Of a stretch of 64,000 nt of DNA, positions 25,144-34,787 are shown in pieces. Below the pieces are notes generated by a model. It did not search any database. It saw nothing but the letters and a program-made list of their open reading frames with translations, and was not told the DNA's origin. Positions within the stretch are counted from its first letter, which is position 1, and each line of letters opens with the position of its first letter. The DNA is from Cyclobacteriaceae bacterium. Its GTDB lineage: Bacteria; Bacteroidota; Bacteroidia; Cytophagales; Cyclobacteriaceae. Position numbers and translations under genes: made by a program. The DNA lies in NCBI GenBank assembly GCA_028285685.1, contig JANQOR010000024.1:1-64000 (forward strand), read 5' to 3'.

Positions 25144-27744
25144 TTATTCGTCTCTTATGCTTTGAGTAGGATTAGCCACCGCGGCACGATACGTTTTAAC
25201 AATGATCGTAAGAAGTGCAATTACCACGGCTATTAATCCACCCAAGATGAATACATACCAATAGTCAGGCAAGCTTATTCGATAAGCAAAATTTCCCAGC
25301 CAGTTCTTGATGAAATACCACACCGAGGGTGAAGCAATCACAGTAGCGATGGCAACAAGGATGATGAAATCCCTTGAAATGAGGTTGATAATTTGATTAG
25401 GCGAAGCACCTAGAACCTTACGAATGCCCAGCTCCTTCTGGCGCTGCTGAGCGGTGTAAGATGCCAATCCGAAAATGCCCAGGCAAGCCAACAAGATAGA
25501 TATCCCTGAAAAGGCACTGAAGACTTTTGCCTGCTTTTTTTCATCTTCATACAAACGTGCTAGGCTTTCATCAAGGAATTGGTAACTGATGGGAAAATTG
25601 GGCGAAACCTCTTTATACTTTTCATCAATAAAGAGCAGTGAACTACTTATATCCTGTGCGTTGATCTTTATAGCAATCTTTCGATGCCTTCCGCCTGAAA
25701 TAATGGCCATTGGTTCAATATCATCTCGGAGCGACTTGAAATGGAAGTCCTTCACAATACCAATAACCGGCGCATTGTTTATATCCCAGCCTGGCATGGT
25801 CGCCCTTCTACCAACAATGTCTTCAGGAGTGAGTCCCATTTCCCTGACTGCCTTTTCATTGAAGATCATCGCATTTTCTTCGTCAGTTGCCATCTCATAA
25901 GAGAAGTTCCTTCCCGCTACAATTTCGAGATTAAAGAAATTAAGGTAATCCCTGTCGACAAAGACGGTACGCATTCGGTGATTTCCTTCAATGCCATTCA
26001 GAATGAAACCAGAGGCATCATGAAATCCACCAGGCTCTCCTGACATAGTGGAGACCATTTTTACATTGCTATTTGACTTTAGCATCTCCTTGAAAGACTC
26101 CATCTCCGATCTGATCTCCGAGTTATTCAGGTCAATAATGACCTTCGCTTCTTTGTCAAACCCAAGGTCTTTGGCATTCAAAAAATCGGTTTGAGCGGTG
26201 ATCAAAAATGTAGCAACGATCAGGAATATAGAGATAGAAAACTGAACAATGACCAGACCTTTTCTTAACCCAACATTTTTCCCGGAAGACAACTTGCTTC
26301 CTTTTAGCACGATCACGGGTTTGAATGACGAGAGTAGAACCGCCGGATAAATTCCGGAAGTGATCATGATCGTTACCACAAGTGCCGAAAAAAACAGGAG
26401 CACATTCGAGTCTGTCCAGTTTAGGGTAACATCCAGCCCAAACACAGAGTTGAACAAAGGATTGAGTAAGTGACAAATTCCTACAGAAAGGAAAATGGAG
26501 AGAAAGAGAATTAAGAGAGATTCTCCCAAAAACTGCGAGACCAAGCGGAAGCGAGGAACCCCAAGCACCTTCCTCACCCCCACCTCTTTTGCTCGCATAA
26601 ATGATTGAGCAATGGAAAGGTTGACGTAGTTGAAGCAGGCTATGAACAGGATCGAGATAGCGACCAAGGCCAGGATATAGACAGAATCTAGATCTCCATG
26701 CTTTGCAAAGTCATATCTTGTCTCGTTATTGAAATATAGGTCGCTGAGAGGTTCCAACGTCAAATCGACCCTTCGACCTGAAGCTTCAAAATCGTCTCCA
26801 AAATACTTGTCCATAAAGCCTGGCAGTTGCGCTATCACTCTATCTGCTTGCCCAGGTGTGGAAACATTTACATACGTAATCAAGCCGTTACCCCACCAAT
26901 TCGAAAACCAAGAGAATCGCTCATAGACCTTTATAGAAAACACCATATCAAATTCCAAGCTTGACTTGGATGGGAATTCATCCATGACACCAGACACAGT
27001 GAATTGGTTTTGATTATCTACCAACAGGATTTCACCGAGTGGGTTCTGCTCTCCAAAGTACTTTTTGGCAGCCGCCTTTGTTAGCACAACTGAATTCGCA
27101 TCTTTTAGAACATCTTCAGGGCTTCCCACGCTTAATGGAAATGAGAAGAATTCAAAGAAATTTGCGTCAGCAAAAAGCAAATTCTCTTCAAAAAATTTCT
27201 TGTCTCCGAAAGAGACCAGGCCATTATCAGGCTGTGCCCTAGTCACAGAATTTATATCCTCAGGAAAATCATTTTTCAGAGCCGCAGCATACGGGCCGGA
27301 AGTCACACCAATGTTGTAGGGAGACCCATTGATACCAGATACACGAACGGCCCTGTAAATTTGATCTTTGTTCGTGTGGAACGAATCGTAGCTGAGCTCG
27401 GAGTAGATGTAGAAATAGAGAAAAATAGAAGCTACTAGCCCGAGTGTAAATCCGAAAATGTTGATAAACGAAGTGGACTTGTGCCGCAGCAGGTTGCGTA
27501 AGGTAAGAATGGGATTAAAGTTGAACATAGCATGAAATTTTAAATTAGTCGATTTTAGCGTTGATGGTCGCAGGTAGTTAAGTACCTGGTACCAGTATTT
27601 GAGTTTTTTAAATGTGGCATTTTCAAGTTTTGCATGGTATTCATGCAGATTCCCCTCAAGCTCCTCCACAAGTTCTCGCTTGCAGAGCCTTCTAATAAGC
27701 CGGAGTGAAAATGGCGAAGGTCCTATAGTATCCTTATCAGGCAT
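25144..27744 (-). CDS. MacB/FtsX-type ABC permease with N-terminal prefix domain
   Basis: 866 residues. The first ~85 form a soluble helical prefix (FSLRLIRRLCKRELVEELEG), a type found on permeases encoded next to PadR regulators. Then come two copies of the MacB periplasmic core plus FtsX module, about eight membrane segments in all, including QRQKELGIRKVLGASPNQI before the last three. It ends in PTQSIRDE. The family does not pump across the inner membrane itself but works as a mechanotransmitter with an ABC ATPase; no ATPase is encoded beside it, so a partner must come from elsewhere. It overlaps padR by 8 nt. Confidence 0.88.
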   Translation of the reverse strand: MPDKDTIGPSPFSLRLIRRLCKRELVEELEGNLHEYHAKLENATFKKLKYWYQVLNYLRPSTLKSTNLKFHAMFNFNPILTLRNLLRHKSTSFINIFGFTLGLVASIFLYFYIYSELSYDSFHTNKDQIYRAVRVSGINGSPYNIGVTSGPYAAALKNDFPEDINSVTRAQPDNGLVSFGDKKFFEENLLFADANFFEFFSFPLSVGSPEDVLKDANSVVLTKAAAKKYFGEQNPLGEILLVDNQNQFTVSGVMDEFPSKSSLEFDMVFSIKVYERFSWFSNWWGNGLITYVNVSTPGQADRVIAQLPGFMDKYFGDDFEASGRRVDLTLEPLSDLYFNNETRYDFAKHGDLDSVYILALVAISILFIACFNYVNLSIAQSFMRAKEVGVRKVLGVPRFRLVSQFLGESLLILFLSIFLSVGICHLLNPLFNSVFGLDVTLNWTDSNVLLFFSALVVTIMITSGIYPAVLLSSFKPVIVLKGSKLSSGKNVGLRKGLVIVQFSISIFLIVATFLITAQTDFLNAKDLGFDKEAKVIIDLNNSEIRSEMESFKEMLKSNSNVKMVSTMSGEPGGFHDASGFILNGIEGNHRMRTVFVDRDYLNFFNLEIVAGRNFSYEMATDEENAMIFNEKAVREMGLTPEDIVGRRATMPGWDINNAPVIGIVKDFHFKSLRDDIEPMAIISGGRHRKIAIKINAQDISSSLLFIDEKYKEVSPNFPISYQFLDESLARLYEDEKKQAKVFSAFSGISILLACLGIFGLASYTAQQRQKELGIRKVLGASPNQIINLISRDFIILVAIATVIASPSVWYFIKNWLGNFAYRISLPDYWYVFILGGLIAVVIALLTIIVKTYRAAVANPTQSIRDE

Positions 27745-28075
27745 GTACGAATTTCAGCGAAAATCCTGGCACCTGGTTCCATAGGTTGGCACGAAGCTCT
27801 TTGACTTCATTGAGGGCTGCCTTGCCTGCAGCAGTCAGCTCGTAAATACGCTTTCTTCTTCCACCCCGCTCCTGGGTAGCACCAGCCATCGCCGATTTTA
27901 GAAAATCCTTTTTCTCCAGTCTTGCAAGGGTAGTATGCAGCGCTCCCATAGAAATAGATCGATTCACCTGGCTTAAAATCTCTTCACGGATACGAAGCAC
28001 ATACGCATCTTCTTCAAGAATAAGTACGATGAGCAGAAGTAATTCTTCAAACTCACCAAGGTTGGTTCCTTTCAT
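27737..28075 (-). CDS. PadR-family transcriptional regulator
   Basis: 112 residues with the PadR winged helix: LLLLIVLILEEDAYVLRIRE at the N-terminus, the recognition region SISMGALHTTLARLEKKDFL, and the wing GGRRKRIYELTAAGKAAL. It is the short PadR-s2 type. It is the first gene of a minus-strand operon with the prefix-type MacB-like permease, a pairing that recurs in Bacteroidota. It probably represses its own operon through the inverted repeat 41 bp upstream of its start. Confidence 0.9.
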   Translation of the reverse strand: MKGTNLGEFEELLLLIVLILEEDAYVLRIREEILSQVNRSISMGALHTTLARLEKKDFLKSAMAGATQERGGRRKRIYELTAAGKAALNEVKELRANLWNQVPGFSLKFVHA

Positions 28076-28115
28076 TAGTTTCTATTTTGCAGTAAAAGTA
28101 ACGAAGGATGGATTT

Positions 28116-28142
28116 ATTTGTTTCGATAAAGTAGAAACAAAT
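28116..28142. promoter_or_regulatory. Perfect inverted repeat, likely PadR operator
   Basis: ATTTGTTTC (28116-28124) and GAAACAAAT (28134-28142) are exact complements around a 9-bp spacer. PadR proteins bind dyads of similar size near their own promoters. The site sits in the 169-bp gap between padR (minus) and the secreted protein gene at 28245 (plus), so it could also act on that promoter. Confidence 0.6.
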
Positions 28143-28244
28143 GGTCAGAGTTATGAAAGTACCATTGTTGATAGGTGGTGATTCAAGTCTTATTTAAATT
28201 GCCAACGTTCACTACACAACTTCCACCATTAAAATTTTACAACG

Positions 28245-29954
28245 ATGAAATCTTTTAGAATTACTTTTTTTCTACTTGCTTCCTGGTCAGTTGCCTGGAG
28301 TCAAACTAACACGTTTCCAACTTCGGGATATGCTGGTATTGGGACTACAAGCCCATCAAGCCCTTTGCATCTAAGTGATAACAGCAATACCAAAATTAGA
28401 TTGACTGACACTGACGGAACGGTGGATTGGGGAATTTCGACCAGTAACAGCGATCTGTTCTACATTACAGATTTAACAAATTCTTTAGTTCCTCTTAAAA
28501 TTAGTTCCAGTACGCCAACCAATACTCTTTACTTAAGCAGTTCCGGCAGGGTAGGCATTGGAACTGCCAATCCAAGGAACAAGCAACACATCATTGCAGC
28601 TGCAGATAATGACGGACTACTAATCGAAAGAGATCACTCCAGCAACAACACATATTCTGGCATCCTTTTTAAGAACGTATACAACGATCAAGATCTATAC
28701 AAGAAAGGAGCAATCTATTTCGAAAAGACAGGAACCGGAGGAATAGGACGATTTCATTTTGCACTTAAAAATGAAACCGACTCAACAAATGTAGATATAA
28801 ATGATGCCCGATTGACCATACATAATAGCGGAAAAGTAGGGATAGGGACAAGGACTCCTACTACAACACTCGATGTCGAAGGTCAAATTAGATTAAGCTA
28901 TAATTCTTCAACAGGACTTGGAGGTAGCATAAACATTGACAATCCGACCGGGGAGATTCCCTCCATTTCATTAGACCAGGGTGGAACCAGGTGGTGGCAG
29001 TATGTAGACAGCGACAACACATTTAGAATCGGCAGAGGCTCAAATTACAATTCAAATGCTGCTTCATTAGCCTTGAAAGGCGATAATGTCGGAATTGGGA
29101 CCTCCTCACCCGCCAACGGTCTTCTTCACATTTATAAAAATGCGACAACTGGTAATTTTGGGTTTGTGAATGTTGCTAATGCGGGACTTAGGATTCAGGA
29201 TAGCGGAGTAAGTCTCTACATTGATGGAAACGCACTTTACACCAACGGCAACATGATTTTAGGAACGCTTGGCAATAAATATCTATCGTTAGGAACAAAT
29301 GATGAGGAAAGATTGAGAATTGATCAAGACGGAGATGTAGGAATAGGGACATCTACACCCAATTCAAACCTTCATGTAAACGAAACAGCAACGGCCGGAA
29401 CAGACCATGTGATCAGCAGATGGGAAACTGCATCGGGTGGGGGGCTCTCGGTGAGAGTTTCAGATTTGTCCCTTAGTAACCCTGGTTGGCAATTCAACGC
29501 ATATGCCGGAGAAAGCTTGTCCTTTTCCCAAGGTGGCACAGATAGAATGTTTATCAAGACCGATGGCAATGTAGGAATTGGAACCACCGATCCGCTTTCC
29601 AAACTTTCTGTCGACGGCCACATCAGAGCTACGGAAGTCAAAGTGCTGTTGGACATCAGCGTTCCGGATTATGTGTTCGAACCTGATTATGAACTTCGAA
29701 CGCTGAAAGAAACCAAGAAGTACATTGCTGAAAACAAACACCTTCCGGAAATTCCATCAGCTGTTGAAATTGAAGAAAACGGAATCGATCTCGGTGACAT
29801 GAATATGCGGCTCTTGAAGAAAATCGAGGAACTTACTTTGCATCAAATTGAGCTTTTGGAGAAACTTGAAGAGCAGAGCCTACAACTTCTAGAACAAAAT
29901 CAACAACTTTCGCAACAGCAAAGACGGATTGAAAAACTTGAAATGAAAAAATGA
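28245..29954 (+). CDS. Secreted GIGTxxP-repeat (tail-fibre-like) protein, copy 1
   Basis: 569 residues with a signal peptide (MKSFRITFFLLASWSVAWSQ). Six GIGTxxP-type repeats (GIGTTSP, GIGTANP, GIGTRTP, GIGTSSP, GIGTSTP, GIGTTDP) sit in a beta-rich shaft. The C-terminal ~120 residues read VPDYVFEPDYELRTLKETKK, then NKHLPEIPSA and a coiled coil (LLKKIEELTLHQIELLEKL) ending in Gln/Glu-rich heptads. This family is common in Bacteroidota, is often named tail-fibre-domain protein, and is probably a trimeric extracellular fibre. There are no phage genes nearby. A paralogue follows 49 nt downstream. Confidence 0.82.
   Translation: MKSFRITFFLLASWSVAWSQTNTFPTSGYAGIGTTSPSSPLHLSDNSNTKIRLTDTDGTVDWGISTSNSDLFYITDLTNSLVPLKISSSTPTNTLYLSSSGRVGIGTANPRNKQHIIAAADNDGLLIERDHSSNNTYSGILFKNVYNDQDLYKKGAIYFEKTGTGGIGRFHFALKNETDSTNVDINDARLTIHNSGKVGIGTRTPTTTLDVEGQIRLSYNSSTGLGGSINIDNPTGEIPSISLDQGGTRWWQYVDSDNTFRIGRGSNYNSNAASLALKGDNVGIGTSSPANGLLHIYKNATTGNFGFVNVANAGLRIQDSGVSLYIDGNALYTNGNMILGTLGNKYLSLGTNDEERLRIDQDGDVGIGTSTPNSNLHVNETATAGTDHVISRWETASGGGLSVRVSDLSLSNPGWQFNAYAGESLSFSQGGTDRMFIKTDGNVGIGTTDPLSKLSVDGHIRATEVKVLLDISVPDYVFEPDYELRTLKETKKYIAENKHLPEIPSAVEIEENGIDLGDMNMRLLKKIEELTLHQIELLEKLEEQSLQLLEQNQQLSQQQRRIEKLEMKK
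29547..29855 (+). repeat. C-terminal segment duplicated in the next gene, copy 1
   Basis: From the last GIGTTDP repeat into the coiled coil this DNA is nearly identical to 31880-32190. For example, a stretch of about 43 nt starting at 29622 recurs exactly at 31957. The upstream shafts of the two genes are far more diverged. Confidence 0.8.
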
Positions 29955-30003
29955 AATGTTTGAGACGTTCAGTCAATTTCTCAACAACTCAAAATCTTGA
30001 ATT

Positions 30004-32247
30004 ATGAAAAAGTCCTTCCTACTCTTAACTACAACATTTTCTATTTTATGGACCAGCGCACAGTGGACCGAAGATGCAAGCGGAACGGTGTTAACAACGA
30101 CGGACAGCGTCGGTATTGGAATAAGCAATCCTACTCAATTGTTGCACGTACAAGGAAATGCGTTTGTAAACGGTGATTTACATATCGGAGCATCGGGAAG
30201 TGCGTACGGTCATAGAGGTTACCTGAGAGCTGCTAGCAATGGCGATGGAATCCTTATACATAAATTTTCCTCGCAGTATGGAGACTATGCCGGTATTACC
30301 TTTCGCATTCGAAACAATGCAGAGAACGATCAAAAAAAAGGTGCGATCTATTTTGAAAGGACGAGTACTAACACCAGGGGGAAATTACATTTTGCTCTAA
30401 GCAATGATGACGATGAAAGCAATGTAGATCTTGCCGATTCGAAATTGGTAGTGGATCACAGTGGGAATGTTGGAATTGGGACGTCGTCTCCAGGTAACTT
30501 GCTTGAAGTTAGGGGTACGGCATTATTCTCTAATGTGGGTGGTGATGCTTTACTGATAAATCCCGATGGTGACAATAGGCGCGGAATAATTTCGTCCAAC
30601 TTCAAACTTGCTTTCATTGCCGATAAAGTAAATACCCTAGCATCAGACAAAAGGATCATTTTCGGAGCCGGTGGAGAAACTCCATCAGATTCAAATTTTG
30701 AAACGTACATGATCTTAAAGGAAGGGAACGTAGGTATTGGAACAACTTCACCGGCCTCCATATTGGATGTTAGAGATGCAGACGATAATGACATTGGATT
30801 ACATCTCTACAATGACGAAAAGCCGCTGGATACGGAAATCACGCAAGGGGTCGTACAAAATTTTTACCTATCCAATGGCTCTGGGGCAAAAGAGCTGGCA
30901 GGTCAAATTCGGATTGGTAAAGACGATGATTACGTGGGTGGCGGACAAATTAGGAAGGCGCATATGTCCTTCTCCACACAATATTCCGAGACTGATTTTA
31001 ACGAATGGATGAGAATCACGGGTGATGGTAATGTTGGCATTGGAACAGACATTCCAGACGGGAGCCTACATGTGCACTCAGCAACGGCAGGAACGTTTAC
31101 ACCAAGTGCAAATGTTGATGACCTTGTCGTTGAGAACTCAGTAGATGGAGGAATAACCATTGCAACACCTAACCAAAGCACGTCAAGATTATATTTTGCC
31201 TCTCCTGCCGATGTTAATCATGGTCTCATTACTTCAAGCTGGAACTCCAAGTTAATGACTGTTGGTACCGCTGGCACGAATATGAAATTGGCGTTTACGA
31301 CAGGGGTTGCTGTTGAGGCTATGCGGATTGACCAAAATCAGAACGTGGGTATTGGAACCACAACCCCTGATTCTCAAGTTGAGATGGTTTCCTACGCACC
31401 AAAATTGACAATTAGGGACAAGAATTCGGACGCACAAACAAGTGAGTCTAGCGTCCGCTTTGGCGAATCCGGGGCTAACGATGTTCTCGGAGATTATTGG
31501 GACGTAGGAAGGATAGGTGTCAATTTTGATGTTTCTCGGAACGGACTTTCAAAGTTCCATATTCGCGATGTTGGTGGTGTTGGCAGAGTAGGAATTGGGA
31601 CCACAACCCCTCAACACAAATTGGAAGTTGATGGAACCAACAATGCTGTAGCGGTTGGAAGCACCACTTATGGCTGGAGTGATACGAACTTAATCGGAGC
31701 TGAGTACGGAACATGGGATAATACTAGAACAAATGCTGCAGGCACCTACTTTTATCGATGGACAGGTGTCGGAACCAACTACGGGGTAGCATACATAGGA
31801 CAAGAGAAACAGGGTAGTGATTGGGGTTTGGCATTTAAAACGGATAACAATGGATCGAAGACTTTGGCTACATCAACAAGAATGTTCATCAAAACAGATG
31901 GCAATGTGGGAATTGGAACCACGGATCCGCTCTCCAAACTGTCCGTGAATGGTCATATCAGAGCTACGGAAGTCAAAGTGCTGTTGGACATCAGCGTTCC
32001 AGATTACGTGTTCGAACCGGACTACGAACTTCGAACACTGAAAGAAACCAAGAAGTACATCGCTGAAAACAAACACCTTCCGGAAATTCCATCAGCCTCG
32101 GAAATTGAAGAAAACGGAATCGATCTCGGTGACATGAACATGCGGCTGCTTAAGAAGATCGAGGAACTTACTTTATATCAGATCGAGCTTTTGGAACGGC
32201 TAGAACAAGCAGAGAGCAAGATTTCAGAGCTTGAGTCAAAGGATTAA
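30004..32247 (+). CDS. Secreted GIGTxxP-repeat (tail-fibre-like) protein, copy 2
   Basis: 747 residues with a signal peptide (MKKSFLLLTTTFSILWTSAQ). It has seven GIG-x-xx-P repeats and a longer shaft than copy 1. The same C-terminal block is present (VPDYVFEPDYELRTLKETKK, NKHLPEIPSASEIEE) and ends in a shorter coiled coil. Regions such as KKGAIYFERTSTNTRGKLHF match the corresponding part of copy 1 (KKGAIYFEKTGTGGIGRFHF), so the two share one ancestor. Likely role: surface-exposed or released fibre. Probably co-transcribed with copy 1. The next 350 nt hold no recognisable gene. Confidence 0.82.
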   Translation: MKKSFLLLTTTFSILWTSAQWTEDASGTVLTTTDSVGIGISNPTQLLHVQGNAFVNGDLHIGASGSAYGHRGYLRAASNGDGILIHKFSSQYGDYAGITFRIRNNAENDQKKGAIYFERTSTNTRGKLHFALSNDDDESNVDLADSKLVVDHSGNVGIGTSSPGNLLEVRGTALFSNVGGDALLINPDGDNRRGIISSNFKLAFIADKVNTLASDKRIIFGAGGETPSDSNFETYMILKEGNVGIGTTSPASILDVRDADDNDIGLHLYNDEKPLDTEITQGVVQNFYLSNGSGAKELAGQIRIGKDDDYVGGGQIRKAHMSFSTQYSETDFNEWMRITGDGNVGIGTDIPDGSLHVHSATAGTFTPSANVDDLVVENSVDGGITIATPNQSTSRLYFASPADVNHGLITSSWNSKLMTVGTAGTNMKLAFTTGVAVEAMRIDQNQNVGIGTTTPDSQVEMVSYAPKLTIRDKNSDAQTSESSVRFGESGANDVLGDYWDVGRIGVNFDVSRNGLSKFHIRDVGGVGRVGIGTTTPQHKLEVDGTNNAVAVGSTTYGWSDTNLIGAEYGTWDNTRTNAAGTYFYRWTGVGTNYGVAYIGQEKQGSDWGLAFKTDNNGSKTLATSTRMFIKTDGNVGIGTTDPLSKLSVNGHIRATEVKVLLDISVPDYVFEPDYELRTLKETKKYIAENKHLPEIPSASEIEENGIDLGDMNMRLLKKIEELTLYQIELLERLEQAESKISELESKD
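31880..32190 (+). repeat. C-terminal segment duplicated from the previous gene, copy 2
   Basis: Partner of 29547-29855, offset by 2,335 bp. The high DNA identity, limited to the C-terminal block, suggests gene conversion or a recent duplication of this part. Confidence 0.8.
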
Positions 32248-32597
32248 AATATTCAAGAAAGTAGATTCAGCAGCGCTATCATAGTGTTAGTTGCAAGAGC
32301 AGGAGTAAAATAATAGCTTCAAAGAAGAGATTCGTCTTCATGGACACTCAAATCTGAAATCCTCGAAGTCTATCCGGATGAAAAGTATGACGATACGGTC
32401 GGAGATTTAAGTTGATGGGTTAGACGTTCACTGTTTCTCAATCTACCTGCAGTGATCGTTCAATTGGAGTGTTCTACTCAGCTCCTATCCCACTTTCCGA
32501 CCTTACAAAGCAAAAATCGTGATCGTATCAATCATTTAGATTTAGAGACATTATTTTCTGGTATCTTTCAAAAGGTGCTTACCCTCAGGAACATCAC
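32248..32597. other. 350-bp intergenic stretch, no gene recognised
   Basis: All frames are broken within about 30 codons. One short open run near 32336-32415 reads KSEILEVYPDEKYDDTVGDL and then stops. It may be a gene remnant but I cannot place it. There is no convincing terminator hairpin after the fibre gene. The right end carries the probable promoter of the permease operon. Confidence 0.4.
32562..32569 (+). promoter_or_regulatory. Candidate -7 box for the permease operon
   Basis: TATCTTTC matches the Bacteroidota -7 consensus TAnnTTTG at seven of eight positions and lies 28 nt before the ATG at 32598. No clear -33 TTG is seen at standard spacing. Confidence 0.35.
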
Positions 32598-33908
32598 ATG
32601 AGTAGAAAAAAACTAGGCTTCTGGACCAGTTCCTCACTGGTGGTGGGAAATATGATCGGATCAGGAGTCTTTCTCTTGCCTGCTTCTCTTGCGGCTTTCG
32701 GAAGTATTAGTCTGTTAGGTTGGCTCATTTCCGCCGTGGGTGCTGCTGCGTTGGCTTTCGTTTTTATAGAGTTAAGTAAAATGATACCTGCAAAATCAGG
32801 AGGCCCGTACACGTATTCCAGGAGCGGATTGGGAGATTTTGCCGGATTCCTGGTTGCCTGGGGATATTGGATTTCGATATGGTGCACGAATGCTGCAATT
32901 GCAGTTGCACTTGTAAGTTATCTCGGTGTTTTTATTCCGGCACTTCAAACAAGTTTGGCGTTATCAGCAATTGTTGGTTTAGCCATCATTTGGATCGTGG
33001 TCTTCGTCAATACGAGGGGGATCAAGGAAGCAGGCATTTTCCAATTGGTAACAAGCATTTTAAAAATTGCACCACTAATTGCTATTGGAATATTTGGCCT
33101 TTTCTACATTAAGGTTGGTAATTTCTTCCCAGCCAATATCAGTGATCTGTCAAATTTTCAGGCAATCACCGCAACAGCCACCCTGACCTTTTTCGCCTAT
33201 ATGGGACTTGAATGTGCAACTATTCCATCCGCCGATGTAGAAAATCCATCCAGGACTATTCCAAGAGCAACGTACTTCGGACTGGGCATTACAGCACTGG
33301 TGTATATTCTAGGTACAACATCACTTCTGGGAATTATTCCAGCAGAACAACTCCAATACTCAACCGCCCCTTTTTCTGATGCAGCGGCGATCATGTGGGG
33401 ACCATGGGCGGAGAATCTGGTCGCCATCGGCGCAATCATTTCCACATTGGGCGCACTCAACGGGTGGATCTTAATTCAGGGGCAAATACCAGCAGCAATT
33501 TCTCGAGACAAGCTCTTCCCTCCTCTTTTTGGGAAAATGAACAAAAACGGCGTTCCGGCCATCTCAATCATTTTGTCGAGTGTCCTGATTTCCGTCTTAA
33601 TGGCCATGAATTATACGAAGGGACTGGTCAAGGCTTTTCAGTTCATGCTCCTACTTGCAAGCATGACAGCATTGATCGCCTATCTTTTTACCTCAGCTTC
33701 GTACGTTGTGGTATCAATTCGCGAACAGGGATACTCAAAAAAAACGATGGCCAGTCTGGCAATAGCTGTTGTTGCTTTTGTGTTTTCCATATGGGCAATC
33801 GCCGGTTCCGGCACAGAGATCGTATACTGGGGTTTTATTTTGCTGATGGCAGGACTTCCTGTGTATGTTTGGATGTTGGTTAAAAGAACAAAGCAGACAA
33901 ATGGCTAG
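32598..33908 (+). CDS. APC-superfamily amino-acid permease (AdiC/basic amino-acid type)
   Basis: 436 residues and about twelve membrane segments. The family signature VVGNMIGSGVFLLPASLAAF forms the broken TM1. The region around the second inverted repeat reads TFFAYMGLECATIPSADVEN, with E and the P-x-DVENPSRTIPRA loop typical of arginine/agmatine and related antiporters. It should import or exchange an amino acid or amine across the inner membrane. It overlaps the amidinohydrolase gene by 8 nt, which suggests that the transported compound is a guanidino or related substrate of that enzyme. Confidence 0.87.
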   Translation: MSRKKLGFWTSSSLVVGNMIGSGVFLLPASLAAFGSISLLGWLISAVGAAALAFVFIELSKMIPAKSGGPYTYSRSGLGDFAGFLVAWGYWISIWCTNAAIAVALVSYLGVFIPALQTSLALSAIVGLAIIWIVVFVNTRGIKEAGIFQLVTSILKIAPLIAIGIFGLFYIKVGNFFPANISDLSNFQAITATATLTFFAYMGLECATIPSADVENPSRTIPRATYFGLGITALVYILGTTSLLGIIPAEQLQYSTAPFSDAAAIMWGPWAENLVAIGAIISTLGALNGWILIQGQIPAAISRDKLFPPLFGKMNKNGVPAISIILSSVLISVLMAMNYTKGLVKAFQFMLLLASMTALIAYLFTSASYVVVSIREQGYSKKTMASLAIAVVAFVFSIWAIAGSGTEIVYWGFILLMAGLPVYVWMLVKRTKQTNG

Positions 33909-34782
33909 AGACACTGCGCATTCGGAAGTTGGACGGATAAAATCTGTTCTATTAAAGCGTCCTGAAGCAGGATTTGTGAACCAGGAATTTGTGGATCAGG
34001 AATGGGAGTCACTTAATTTCCTAGGTCCTCCCGACTTTAGTAAAGCAATCCAAGAGCATCAAAGCCTTGAAGGCCTAATCTCAGCAAGGGATTCTAACAT
34101 TCACTATTTACCTCAATCAAATAAAGTAACGCTCGACTCGGTGTACTGCCGAGATGCCACGATAGTCACCGATTTTGGCGTCATTTTGTGTAGGATGGGA
34201 AAAGATCAAAGAAGTGAGGAACCCGAAGCAGAACGAGCGTGCTTCGAAAAAGTGGGTCTGCACATTCTAGGGCAGATCAAGGCACCGGGAACATTAGAAG
34301 GTGGCGATGTAGCCTGGCTTGACATGAATACGCTTGCAGTCGGCCACACTTATCGTACCAACTATGAGGGTATCGAGCAATTGAAGCATTTGCTGGAACC
34401 GAGCGGAATCGAAATTCTTGTTGCAGAGATGCCTCACTACAAAGGATCATCTGATGTCTTTCATCTTATGTCAGTCTTAAGTCCCGTGGATATCAAGAAA
34501 GCGGTGGCATATTCTCCACTCATGCCTATTCATTTCAGAAACGAGTTGTTCAAGCGAGATTATGAATTAATCGAGGTTCCCGATGAGGAGTTCGAATCAA
34601 TGGCTGCAAATGTACTTGCTGTTGCCCCTGGTGAGTGTGTGATGGTATCAGGCAACCCGATCACTAAATCCAGGCTGGAAAAATCCGGCTGCATAGTTCA
34701 TGAATATGATGGAGAGGAGATCAGTGTAAAAGGTGGTGGTGGTCCAACTTGCCTTACGAGACCTATTCTCCGGGAAATATAA
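33901..34782 (+). CDS. Amidinohydrolase of the DDAH/arginine deiminase superfamily
   Basis: 293 residues from the ATG at 33901; the 12 extra upstream codons lie inside the permease gene. Family landmarks: VYCRDATIV (substrate-side Asp), APGTLEGGDVAWL (Glu and GGD), SSDVFHLMS (catalytic His), and the nucleophile C284 in GGPTCLTRP near the C-terminus. Such enzymes hydrolyse dimethylarginine, arginine or related guanidines to citrulline plus an amine or ammonia. Length and motifs fit dimethylargininase-like proteins better than arginine deiminase, which is ~400 residues. The permease upstream and peptidase downstream suggest a scavenging pathway. Confidence 0.82.
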   Translation: MARDTAHSEVGRIKSVLLKRPEAGFVNQEFVDQEWESLNFLGPPDFSKAIQEHQSLEGLISARDSNIHYLPQSNKVTLDSVYCRDATIVTDFGVILCRMGKDQRSEEPEAERACFEKVGLHILGQIKAPGTLEGGDVAWLDMNTLAVGHTYRTNYEGIEQLKHLLEPSGIEILVAEMPHYKGSSDVFHLMSVLSPVDIKKAVAYSPLMPIHFRNELFKRDYELIEVPDEEFESMAANVLAVAPGECVMVSGNPITKSRLEKSGCIVHEYDGEEISVKGGGGPTCLTRPILREI

Positions 34783-34787
34783 CTTTA

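Noticed and set aside
28245-32247. Prophage tail-fibre genes
   Set aside because: Both proteins have signal peptides and there are no phage structural, lysis or integrase genes nearby. They fit secreted Bacteroidota repeat proteins.
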